Source: Fimbriimonadales bacterium (GTDB taxonomy: Bacteria; Armatimonadota; Fimbriimonadia; Fimbriimonadales; ATM1). From it: a stretch of DNA of 8,167 nucleotides. Within the stretch, counting starts at the first letter, position 1. Each line of letters begins with the position of its first letter. The position numbers and the translations under genes were made by a program. Of the stretch, positions 1 through 6,819 are shown one piece after another. Under the pieces are notes generated by a model, which did no database searches, had not been told where the DNA came from, and was given only the letters and a program-made list of their open reading frames with translations. The stretch covers positions 1 to 8,167 of the forward strand of contig JAICGT010000040.1 in the NCBI GenBank assembly GCA_025922995.1, given 5' to 3'.

Positions 1-1733
1 ATCCGGGCGACAACTTTATCGATGAAGCAGGAACGGTTTCGTTGAGCGGAGATATTTATAACATCGACTTGAATTGGTTCAAGGCGATTCGCCCTGAACT
101 CGCCAATTTATCCGGGAGAGCGGACGCCTCGTTCGTTGCAGGCGGGAACATAGAAAAGCCGGAAATTGACGTTACCGTCGCGACCGAAGGGTTGAAGTAC
201 GGTGATATCGCGCTCGACTTAACCGCCGGGCCCTTCTTTATTCGCGACGGGTCGATCACTGCAGGCGACTTGGGCGAGACCGATCCGAACGATCCGGGGG
301 CGGGGTTCGTTCGGATTCGCGATTTGGAGGCGCGGCTGGTAGGCGTGAACATTCCGTTCCGATACCCCGCGACCATCCCGAAGGACGAGCCCATCTCGGC
401 GCTGATGATCGTGCCGGATCGAGACATTCGGCAGATCAGCGACTTCCTCGGGATTGATCCCGAACAGTCCGAGGGGCAGGTGAGGGGGGGCAGGCTACTC
501 GTGGGTGGCACGCTCAACGCGCTGGAGACGACGGGCTCGATCAGCCTGGAGGCTCCCAAGCTTAAATTCACGGCAGCGGATACGGCGCTCGTGAATGCGA
601 ATCTCAGCGCGGAACTTGCGGGGTCTACCGTTCGGATCACGGCCTCGGCAGACAGCGAGCAGGGCGGCGACGCCAGGGCGGCGGTTGTTTTCGCTTTCGA
701 CGGAATGGCGATTGAAGAGGGATCTCACCTATACGCGACCGGGCTTAGGTTCACGCAACGATTCGGCACCGACTCTCGAGCGAGCGGGATACTCGATGCG
801 GACATTCAGCTTTCGGGCGACCTCTTCGAGCCGTTCGTGCAGGGAACGGTCGTCGCCTCCGAAGCCGCGATGCGCATGGCAGGCGAGTTTCCGGTTGCCG
901 AAGGACAAGGATTGCTCCCGATCAACCCGGTTTTCGACGTCGATTTGGAGTTGCGCAACGGCCAGGTAGCGAACGGACCGTTAGAAGCGCAGGCGTCGGG
1001 CTCAGGCCGGCTGCAAGGGCCTCTCAGCGTTCTGGACGCTCGCATGGACTTTACGGTCGACTCCGGCGATCTGAACTTGCCGAGTTCGCGGATTCGACTC
1101 GAGCGGGGCGGCATAGCCACGTTCACATATTCCAAGAATTTTGAAGGCATTTCGGAAGCTTCGCTGGAGATCAACCTCAACGCCTCGACGCGCGTTACTG
1201 CTGACGGCGGATTAGGGCCGCAGCGGTACGTGATCACGATGGAAATCCGCGGCGACCTGCTAAGCGACGAAGAGCTGGATATTCAGGCCACGAGCGATCC
1301 GCCCGACCTCACGCAGAGCCAGATCATGGCGATCCTCGGACAAAAGGACATCATCGAGAACGTTGCCTCGGTCGGGTTCGGCGATTTCGAGGGCCAGATC
1401 AAGTCTTTGCTGTCCTCTGTTGCCGCGCCGCTGCTGCTTGGCCAGGTGACGAGGCGGATTGAGCGCGCGCTCGGACTGGACTACTTCTCCGTGGACTTTT
1501 TCGGGACGGGGATCGGGGGACTGACGGTCGCAAAGGCTCTGGGTAACGGTTTCACTATCGAGTACCGTAGGTTATTAGAGCAATACGCGCTGGCCGGGGA
1601 GTCGCTCGACGAAGTCAAGTTGACATACCGGTTGCCGACGTCCAACCCGATCCTGGGCAGGTTTACCGTCGGCATCGCGCTGGACGGCGAGGGGCTGTTC
1701 AAAGCGACGCTGAGCTATACGAGGAGATTTTGA
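1..1733 (+). CDS. tamB: TamB-family translocation and assembly protein (DUF490), 3' part, 5' end outside window
   Basis: The reading frame is open from base 3 to the TGA at 1731-1733, giving 576 visible residues with no stop before them, so the start lies upstream. The TTG at 42 is internal and not the real start. The visible part is a long run of short alternating beta strands, as expected for the lipid-groove fold of TamB/AsmA-like proteins. Near the end are features typical of the C-terminal DUF490 domain: a SDPPDLTQSQIMAILG block at about 1290-1340, then a RIERALGLDYFSVDFF segment, and a final strand ending in phenylalanine. Family members are anchored in the inner membrane, span the periplasm and reach the outer membrane, where they help OM protein assembly or phospholipid transport. 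Full-length relatives usually exceed 1,000 residues. Family assignment is firm; the exact substrate is not visible. The bamA gene nearby supports an envelope role. Confidence 0.88.
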   Translation, partial: PGDNFIDEAGTVSLSGDIYNIDLNWFKAIRPELANLSGRADASFVAGGNIEKPEIDVTVATEGLKYGDIALDLTAGPFFIRDGSITAGDLGETDPNDPGAGFVRIRDLEARLVGVNIPFRYPATIPKDEPISALMIVPDRDIRQISDFLGIDPEQSEGQVRGGRLLVGGTLNALETTGSISLEAPKLKFTAADTALVNANLSAELAGSTVRITASADSEQGGDARAAVVFAFDGMAIEEGSHLYATGLRFTQRFGTDSRASGILDADIQLSGDLFEPFVQGTVVASEAAMRMAGEFPVAEGQGLLPINPVFDVDLELRNGQVANGPLEAQASGSGRLQGPLSVLDARMDFTVDSGDLNLPSSRIRLERGGIATFTYSKNFEGISEASLEINLNASTRVTADGGLGPQRYVITMEIRGDLLSDEELDIQATSDPPDLTQSQIMAILGQKDIIENVASVGFGDFEGQIKSLLSSVAAPLLLGQVTRRIERALGLDYFSVDFFGTGIGGLTVAKALGNGFTIEYRRLLEQYALAGESLDEVKLTYRLPTSNPILGRFTVGIALDGEGLFKATLSYTRRF

Positions 1734-1745
1734 GTATCGATTTGC

Positions 1746-1773
1746 GAAACGATGGGCCGCCGACCCGGTCTAA
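1746..1773 (+). promoter_or_regulatory. Candidate ECF-type promoter upstream of the sigma factor gene
   Basis: GAAAC at 1746-1750 is followed after 16 bases by GGTCTAA at 1767-1773. Many ECF sigma factors use an AAC-containing -35 element and a CGTC- or GTC-like -10 element at about this spacing. Transcription would start near 1780, leaving a leader of about 20 bases before the ATG at 1801. The site lies in the only non-coding gap of the window and directly before an ECF sigma gene, which would fit autoregulation. The match is short and judged by eye, so it remains a hypothesis. Confidence 0.3.
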
Positions 1774-1799
1774 CCCTAGCGAGCCTGGTTCTGCCGGGT
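1763..1799 (+). repeat. Imperfect inverted repeat before the sigma factor start codon
   Basis: ACCCGG at 1763-1768 pairs with CCGGGT at 1794-1799, and inside it AACC at 1772-1775 pairs with GGTT at 1787-1790. This gives a two-part stem with a 3x3 internal loop and an 11-base apical loop. It ends one base before the ATG at 1801 and has no T-run, so it is not a standard intrinsic terminator. In a transcript reading through from tamB it could hide the start codon; as DNA it could be an operator. It overlaps the candidate -10 element. Confidence 0.35.
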
Positions 1800-1800
1800 T

Positions 1801-2337
1801 ATGAGGGCAAATCGAGATGAGTTCGAACGCATGGTCACGGCTTATGAGAGGCGGATATTCAACGTCGCATTAAGACTGGCCGGCAATTCGGACGATGCCG
1901 CAGACCTGACCCAGGAGACTTTCCTACGCGCTTTTCGCGCGTGGGGGAAATTCCGGGGGGACTCGGCGACGTATACGTGGCTGTATCGGATTTTGGTGAA
2001 CTTGAACAAAGATCGGATCGGCCGCGAGGTTCGACGTCGCGATCGCGAGTCGTCGCTCGATACCGGCGGTGTCGAGAGCGGCCCGATGGTGATCGAAGAT
2101 TCGGGGGATACCCCAATTCGAGAAGCCGAGCGACACGAGGCTCGTGGCGTTTTGTCGGAGGCAATTCGAGATTTGCCGGACGGATATCGAGAATGTGTTG
2201 TGCTGAGAGACTTGGAAGGGCTATCCTACGACGAGATTGCAGAAGTGATGGAGATCACCGTCGAGGCGGTCCGCAGCCGCCTGGCAAGGGCTAGGCAACA
2301 ACTGCGCCAGCGGCTGGCGCCTTACTTGAAGACGTAG
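1801..2337 (+). CDS. ECF-family RNA polymerase sigma factor (RpoE/SigW-like)
   Basis: A 178-residue protein with the two-domain layout of group 4 (extracytoplasmic function) sigma factors. Sigma region 2 spans about residues 7-75 and contains DLTQETFLRAFRAWGKFRG and the TWLYRILVNLNKDRIGR segment that binds the -10 element and core polymerase. A charged linker covers about 76-112. Sigma region 4 spans about 113-172, with LPDGYRECVVLRDLEGLSYDEIAEVM and the helix-turn-helix VEAVRSRLARAR that reads the -35 element. ATG 1801 is the first possible start after the in-frame stop at 1777, and no good Shine-Dalgarno precedes it. No anti-sigma gene follows; bamA begins 16 bases after the stop. By analogy with sigma-E systems it may control envelope genes, but its regulon and inducing signal are inference. 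The ECF subgroup is not assigned. Confidence 0.93.
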   Translation: MRANRDEFERMVTAYERRIFNVALRLAGNSDDAADLTQETFLRAFRAWGKFRGDSATYTWLYRILVNLNKDRIGREVRRRDRESSLDTGGVESGPMVIEDSGDTPIREAERHEARGVLSEAIRDLPDGYRECVVLRDLEGLSYDEIAEVMEITVEAVRSRLARARQQLRQRLAPYLKT

Positions 2338-2343
2338 ATTCAC

Positions 2344-2349
2344 GGAGGA
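2344..2349 (+). promoter_or_regulatory. Ribosome binding site of bamA (fixes a TTG start)
   Basis: GGAGGA ends four bases before TTG 2354. This strong Shine-Dalgarno, together with the signal peptide encoded right after the TTG, selects TTG as the start of bamA. Confidence 0.8.
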
Positions 2350-2353
2350 CTAT

Positions 2354-4150
2354 TTGACGAAGCGCTTAGTTACCATGGTTGTCTTGCTGGCGAGTTTCGC
2401 CTGTGCATTAGCTCAAGGGGAATTGGTGAGCAGCATCGAAGTACGCGGGCTTAAGAACATCCCGGAGTCGTCGGTAGTCGCAAGTATGCGAACAAAAGTT
2501 GGACAGATCTACGATCCCCAACAGATTTCACGGGATAGGCAGAGCTTGGAAGCGCTCGGCCTTTTTCAGGAGGTTCGCGTTTACGGCCAGCTGCTGGACG
2601 ATCGGACTTGGAAGGTCGTGGTCGAGGTTGTCGAGTGGCCCGTCATCGAGTCCATTGCCGTGTCCGGGAATACGGTATTCGACACGGCACGCATCCTAAA
2701 AGTGTTTGAAGACGCAGGCATCAAGCCCGGTGTGGTCCTAAACGTGTCGTTGTTGGACACCGCGTCGAGATCGTTAAGCGACCTGTATCGGGACAGGGGG
2801 CTGTTTGCCAGGATCACGAGGTTCGAGCCCGACCAGACGACCCCGACGAAACTTATTGTCGAGATCGTGGAAGCCAGAGTTGGCCAGATTATCATCGAGG
2901 GCAACACGCGCACGAAGCGCGGGGTCTTCGATCGGCTCATGGACACGAAGCCCGGAGATTTGCTGGATTCCGTCAAGTGGAGCGACGACCTGAGGCGGAT
3001 CGTCGATACACGATGGTTCGAGAGCATCGAGCCGGACAGCGCTGAACCGGAACTCGGCAAAGTGGATTTGATCTTGAAAGTCAAGGAAACGCGCACGGGC
3101 GTATTTAATGTTGGTGTTCAAGTCGATCCGAGAAACAACCTTGCAGGATTTGTCTCTTTACAGGAAACCAATTTTCTCGGCACCGGGCAAATGGTAGGAA
3201 TCAACGTGTTGCAGTCGGCACAGGGTCTCGGAACGAGCGTGACGCTCGATTATGGAAATCCAATTTTGGATTCCAAGCGCACCGCGCTTACGGCTAGCCT
3301 GTTTACCAGAGAGACTTTCGTTTTCGGCGGGACGCTGTTCGGCGCAGGAGGTGGCGGGAGCCTGAATACCGAAGACCGCATCTCACAGCGACGAACCGGC
3401 GGAACAATCGGCATATCACGGCCAACCGACCGCGAAACGCGAGCAAACATCAACTTACGAGCGGAAAACCTGAACACCATTAATTTCACGCCCGACCCCG
3501 GCGAAGAATTTATTGTCCAGGACGGCGACTTGGCGTCGGTCAGTCTCGGCGTTATCCGAAATCGACGTGACAACAGCGTCGACCCGGCCAGCGGCGATTG
3601 GATTCGCCTCGCGTTGGAGCCCAGCTTTTCGAATATTACGAGCGTCGGTGGCCTGACGAGCGGGTACGACATCTTGGGCCAGAACTTTTTTACAAAGTTT
3701 GTTGTGGATTACCGCAAGTATTTTAGTCCGGGCCCAAAGCGTAAGCCGGAAGAATTCGACCAACCGCGCCGCGTGCTGGCCGCCCGTGTGTACGCCGGCC
3801 ACATCATCGGCGAGGTTCCGTTTACGGAACAGTTCTTTGTGGGCGGCGCGAACGGCATTCGTGGATATACGGAAGACCGGTTTTGGGGAAAGACGACATT
3901 TATGACTCAGTTGGAGTACAGACATCCGATCCAGCAATCGTTCAATGTCGTCGCATTTATCGACTATGGTGGGGCATGGGGTGGCTACGGAACCGTCCGC
4001 GAGTTTACGCAATCTCCGGACCTCAACCTCAAATTAGGATTCGGGGTCGGTGTCAATTTCAAGACCGCATTCGGCCCTATTCGCCTCGACATCGGCTTCG
4101 ACGAAAAGGGCAAGCCTCGCACCCATTTCCAAATCGGTGGCACATTCTAA
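2354..4150 (+). CDS. bamA: Outer-membrane beta-barrel assembly factor BamA (Omp85), three POTRA domains
   Basis: A 598-residue Omp85 protein that folds and inserts beta-barrel proteins into the outer membrane. A Sec signal peptide covers residues 1-20 (MTKRLVT, a hydrophobic core, then ALA before Q21). Three POTRA-like repeats follow at about 24-96, 97-173 and 174-245, recognisable from the repeated pattern 'I..I.V.GN' then helix, 'LYRDRGLF/L..LGLFQEV', and a closing strand. The 16-strand barrel covers about 246-598. The conserved loop-6 signature is IRGY at 502-505 inside GGANGIRGYTEDRFWG, and the protein ends IGGTF with the C-terminal aromatic residue expected of OM barrels. E. coli BamA has five POTRA domains and about 800 residues, so this is a short form. 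Start codon is TTG with a strong Shine-Dalgarno. The chaperone gene follows after 32 bases, the same bamA-skp pairing as in E. coli. Confidence 0.95.
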   Translation: MTKRLVTMVVLLASFACALAQGELVSSIEVRGLKNIPESSVVASMRTKVGQIYDPQQISRDRQSLEALGLFQEVRVYGQLLDDRTWKVVVEVVEWPVIESIAVSGNTVFDTARILKVFEDAGIKPGVVLNVSLLDTASRSLSDLYRDRGLFARITRFEPDQTTPTKLIVEIVEARVGQIIIEGNTRTKRGVFDRLMDTKPGDLLDSVKWSDDLRRIVDTRWFESIEPDSAEPELGKVDLILKVKETRTGVFNVGVQVDPRNNLAGFVSLQETNFLGTGQMVGINVLQSAQGLGTSVTLDYGNPILDSKRTALTASLFTRETFVFGGTLFGAGGGGSLNTEDRISQRRTGGTIGISRPTDRETRANINLRAENLNTINFTPDPGEEFIVQDGDLASVSLGVIRNRRDNSVDPASGDWIRLALEPSFSNITSVGGLTSGYDILGQNFFTKFVVDYRKYFSPGPKRKPEEFDQPRRVLAARVYAGHIIGEVPFTEQFFVGGANGIRGYTEDRFWGKTTFMTQLEYRHPIQQSFNVVAFIDYGGAWGGYGTVREFTQSPDLNLKLGFGVGVNFKTAFGPIRLDIGFDEKGKPRTHFQIGGTF

Positions 4151-4182
4151 GGCCATCACAGCAGGAGAAGTTACTCAAAAAA

Positions 4183-4821
4183 ATGAAACTCGACAAGAAA
4201 ACATACTTGATCATTTTCGCAGCGTTCTTTATAGGAATGTTCGCGTTGACGGCATGGAATCAGAATACGCAGAAATTCGCCGTTGTCAGCCTCGGCGACG
4301 TGGCCGAGCGGTCTAAGCTAGGGCAGCGCGAGAAGAAGGAATTCGAGGCATTGCGCACGAAGTACGGCGCGTTGATTCAATTCCTCAATACGAACAAGGC
4401 CGCCGCGCGCGAAGACGTGCAAAAAATGGTCGACCTTTGGAACAAGGAAAAACCGACGCCAGCCGAGACGCAGCAGTTAGAAGCGCTAAAGACGAAGGCG
4501 CAAACGCAGAGCGAAGAGTTGCGCCGATTGATTAGCGTGCTCAATCCTTCCGCAGAACAGCAGAGCCGCATAAGGGAACTGTCCGGAATGTCGCAAGGCA
4601 CAGAGGATATGCTGCCGCAGTTAGACAATATGCTCGGAACGGCAATGCAGCAGCGAGCGAACGCCAAGCAGCAGGACGTGCTCGATAAAGCCAGGGCGGC
4701 AGTCCAGAAAGTAGGCAAGAGAGACGGATTTACGTTGGTTTTTGAGAACCAGATGGCAGTGTACGGCGCAACCGATTTAACTGATGAAGCTCTCAAGACG
4801 ATGGATATCGATAACCCTTAG
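4183..4821 (+). CDS. Skp/OmpH-like periplasmic chaperone
   Basis: A 212-residue protein of the OmpH/Skp family, which holds unfolded outer-membrane proteins in the periplasm for delivery to BamA. The N-terminus is MKLDKK followed by a hydrophobic stretch at about 8-24. That could be a signal peptide cleaved after LTA (residue 24) or a retained anchor. The family strand KFAVVSLGDVAERS lies at 31-44. A helical, Q/K/E/A-rich section at about 47-178 corresponds to the tentacle arms, and the closing family motif is VQKVGKRDGFTLVFENQMAVYGATDLTDEALK at 174-205. It is longer than E. coli Skp (161 residues), mostly in the arms. ATG 4183 is the only standard start between the bamA stop and the family core. 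AGGAG at 4163-4167 is 15 bases upstream, farther than usual. The last 38 bases overlap the next gene. Confidence 0.88.
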   Translation: MKLDKKTYLIIFAAFFIGMFALTAWNQNTQKFAVVSLGDVAERSKLGQREKKEFEALRTKYGALIQFLNTNKAAAREDVQKMVDLWNKEKPTPAETQQLEALKTKAQTQSEELRRLISVLNPSAEQQSRIRELSGMSQGTEDMLPQLDNMLGTAMQQRANAKQQDVLDKARAAVQKVGKRDGFTLVFENQMAVYGATDLTDEALKTMDIDNP

Positions 4822-5791
4822 CCTAACAGCTCTGGTCTCGGGTTGCAAGGAAGCGGCTCAAGAGGAGGTCTGGGTGGACCTTGGCGCCGTTGCCCGGTTT
4901 ACGAGCGCCGAGGCGGCGATCGGCTGGCCGGACCCGGTCGCCGCGCCGGCGGGAACGGCGTCAACGACCGCGACGCTGCCCGGGCTCACATCGAGCATGA
5001 TCGACCGCTCTGTGGTGGCGAATCGTCGCGCGGACGCCCGTGAGCTCTTGGCGGCGCAGCTTCGAGACACACGTGACAAGTTGGAGGCAGCGTACCAGGT
5101 TCAACTTAGGGCTCGAGCCCGGGTGTTGGCTGCGGACCTCCGTGAGTCGCTCCGAGAGCGAGCAACGGAAGGCAGCGAGGCGTCAATCGCGGCGATTTCA
5201 TCGATCTTGGAGTCGTCCGCCGCGGTCCGGGGGCCGATCATCGTGCGGCTCGGGCTGCTCGTCGGGTGGCCGGACGACGGTCGAAGCGATTTCGTTCGCT
5301 TCGCCTCCCGAAAGGGGCCGGTCGAAGAGGAGTGGGACGCCGAAATCGTGCGTTTGCGGAGCGAGTTGGAAGAGCACGACCTGTGGGTGTCAAAACGGAT
5401 CGAGGCCGTGCTGTCGCAGTTCGACCAGATGCTGGCCGCGGAGCGTGCTTCGAATCAGCAACGGATTCAAGAAGAGACAGCGCGGGCAGACGCCGAAGCG
5501 GCTGAGCTTGCTCGACAGCGCTTCGCACAAACCGCGCAGCTGACGTTGCCACGGTTGCTGAGTGAGAAATCCGAGCTTATCACCGGCCAGGGCGAAACGA
5601 CGGTGGTGATCCCCGCCGCTCCCGGAGTGTCGTCGAATGTCGCTGAGCCGCCGCCGCTGCCTGTTCCGTACGACGTTCTGCGAAGTCGACTCGAACTTTG
5701 GCTACGGATTCGCGGGTACAAACTGGCTACCGGGCCGGGACGGGCGCCGGACAAGACTGGAGAATTTATCGCTTGGACCAATCATCCTTGA
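4784..5791 (+). CDS. Predicted lipoprotein of unknown function, helix-rich
   Basis: I do not recognise a family for this 335-residue protein. The N-terminus is a clear lipoprotein signal: MKLSRR, a hydrophobic run, then the lipobox LVSGC with the modified cysteine at residue 21. K22 follows rather than aspartate, so by the E. coli rule it would go to the outer membrane. A short strand-like VWVDLGAVARF (29-39) resembles the opening strand of OmpH proteins. Helical, charged stretches follow at about 80-128 and 180-255, the second strongly coiled-coil-like, then a proline-rich segment (279-295) and a compact end with LELWLRIRGYKLATG. The start is fixed by the signal peptide although it lies inside ompH, giving a 38-base overlap that suggests translational coupling. 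Its place between the chaperone and lpxD suggests a role in OM protein or LPS assembly; a membrane-tethered, Skp-like helper is one guess. Function is unknown. Confidence 0.82.
   Translation: MKLSRRWISITLSLTALVSGCKEAAQEEVWVDLGAVARFTSAEAAIGWPDPVAAPAGTASTTATLPGLTSSMIDRSVVANRRADARELLAAQLRDTRDKLEAAYQVQLRARARVLAADLRESLRERATEGSEASIAAISSILESSAAVRGPIIVRLGLLVGWPDDGRSDFVRFASRKGPVEEEWDAEIVRLRSELEEHDLWVSKRIEAVLSQFDQMLAAERASNQQRIQEETARADAEAAELARQRFAQTAQLTLPRLLSEKSELITGQGETTVVIPAAPGVSSNVAEPPPLPVPYDVLRSRLELWLRIRGYKLATGPGRAPDKTGEFIAWTNHP
5759..5763 (+). promoter_or_regulatory. Ribosome binding site favouring the TTG 5773 start of lpxD
   Basis: GGAGA ends nine bases before TTG 5773, which is good spacing. 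The other candidate, TTG 5788, has no comparable site at normal distance. The site lies inside the end of the lipoprotein gene. Confidence 0.55.
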
Positions 5792-6819
5792 CCCACACGC
5801 TGGAAGAAATTGCAAGAATCGTCGACGGCCAAATGTTCGGCCCCGGCGATTTGATTATTACCGATGCGGTTCCGGCGGGCGATTCGGGCACATCAGCGAT
5901 CACATTCGCGGAATCTGACGCGTATTTGAAGTTTGTGGAAAATTCGGATGTCGCGGCAGTCTTGGTCGGCAAAGAGGTCGAGTCCAGCAAACCGCACATT
6001 AGATGCGACGATCCTAGGAAAGCTTTTGTGCGGATACTCGCGACACTTATTCGCGAATTGCCGTTGGCATCCGGTATTCATGCAACCGCGATCGTTTCGC
6101 AGGACGCAGTCGTTCATTCGTCCGCAAGAATCGGGCCATATTGCGTTATCGAACGCGGCGTCGTAATCGAAGAAGACGTTAGGGTTTATCCGTTTTGTTA
6201 CATTGGAGAGGACTGCAGACTCGGAAAAAGCTGCAGACTCTTTCCGCACGTGACGCTTTATCAAGAGGTGCGATTGGGTGACCGGACCACCGTGCACGCC
6301 GGCTCGGTATTGGGGGCAGACGGCTTCGGCTATTACTTCGACGCGGGGATGCACAAGAAAATTCCCCAGGTAGGAGGCGTTGTAGTGGGTGACGACTGCG
6401 AAATCGGCGCCCTGACTGCGATCGATCGCGCGATGGCAGGAGATACAAAAATCGGAGAAGGGACGAAGCTGGACAACCTCGTTCAGATTGCGCACAACGT
6501 TTCCGTCGGCAAACACACAGTCATGGCTGCGCAGGTTGGTATCGGTGGCAGTTCTCGGATTGGAGCCTACAACGTGTTCGCGGGCCAGTCGGGGGCGGCC
6601 GACCATGTTGCTACTCCGGACGCCAGCCAGTTCGGCGCGGGGACCGGCGTCACACGCGACATCTTGGAGCCCGGTGGATACATGGGTCGGCCGGTAACTC
6701 GCCCGGTGGCCGAAGAACGGCGGATCATGGCGGCGATGACAAAGCTTCCAGCCCTGATTCGTCGAGTTCGCGAACTCGAGGAAGAAGTGGCAAAACTAAA
6801 GCGGGAACAACAGAAATGA
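5773..6819 (+). CDS. lpxD: UDP-3-O-(3-hydroxyacyl)glucosamine N-acyltransferase LpxD
   Basis: LpxD catalyses the third step of lipid A synthesis, adding a 3-hydroxyacyl chain from acyl carrier protein to the 2-amino group of UDP-3-O-acyl-glucosamine in the cytoplasm. With TTG 5773 the protein has 348 residues (E. coli 341). The N-terminal uridine-binding domain covers about 7-100 (TLEEIARIVDGQMFG). Hexapeptide repeats of a left-handed beta-helix run from about 102 to 295. Family signatures are GADGFGYYFD at 181-190, KIPQVGGVVVGDDCEIGA at 196-213 and DNLVQIAHNVSVG at 234-246. H241 and H278 sit two residues beyond E. coli H239 (catalytic) and H276. A C-terminal helix (about 315-348) packs the trimer. 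TTG 5788 is an alternative start; its TTG overlaps the preceding TGA and would give 343 residues. The usual IDRG motif reads IDRA here. The stop overlaps the lpxC start as ATGA. Confidence 0.95.
   Translation: MDQSSLTHTLEEIARIVDGQMFGPGDLIITDAVPAGDSGTSAITFAESDAYLKFVENSDVAAVLVGKEVESSKPHIRCDDPRKAFVRILATLIRELPLASGIHATAIVSQDAVVHSSARIGPYCVIERGVVIEEDVRVYPFCYIGEDCRLGKSCRLFPHVTLYQEVRLGDRTTVHAGSVLGADGFGYYFDAGMHKKIPQVGGVVVGDDCEIGALTAIDRAMAGDTKIGEGTKLDNLVQIAHNVSVGKHTVMAAQVGIGGSSRIGAYNVFAGQSGAADHVATPDASQFGAGTGVTRDILEPGGYMGRPVTRPVAEERRIMAAMTKLPALIRRVRELEEEVAKLKREQQK

Noticed and set aside
484..490. Run of seven G in tamB, a possible phase-variation tract.
   Set aside because: The run is short, the frame is intact and a single sequence gives no sign of length variation.
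611..617. Exact GGAACTT, matching the E. coli sigma-E -35 element.
   Set aside because: It lies deep inside tamB coding sequence, and no GTC/TCTGA-like -10 element follows at the right distance. A chance match is likely.
56..640. Long minus-strand open frame opposite tamB, and similar ones opposite bamA, lpxD and lpxC.
   Set aside because: They mirror the codon pattern of well-supported plus-strand genes, are low-complexity (S/R/P-rich) and show no recognisable motif or plausible ribosome site.
3883..4182. In-frame upstream extension of the chaperone gene into bamA.
   Set aside because: The extension translates to a non-family R/G-rich sequence overlapping the end of the BamA barrel; ATG 4183 starts directly before a normal signal sequence.
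4177..4183. Run of seven A up to the ompH start codon, a possible slippage site.
   Set aside because: Only the last A is in the coding region, so slippage would not shift the frame. It more likely leaves the start codon unstructured.
5698..5772. Earlier TTG start for lpxD at 5698.
   Set aside because: It would add 25 residues without family similarity before the LpxD N-terminal domain; TTG 5773 has a better ribosome site and gives the normal length.
6213..6240. Direct repeat of CTGCAGACTC at 6213-6222 and 6231-6240, spaced 18 bases.
   Set aside because: Eighteen bases is one hexapeptide turn of LpxD (CRLGKS/CRLFPH), so the repeat follows from the protein's beta-helix and not from a mobile or regulatory element.
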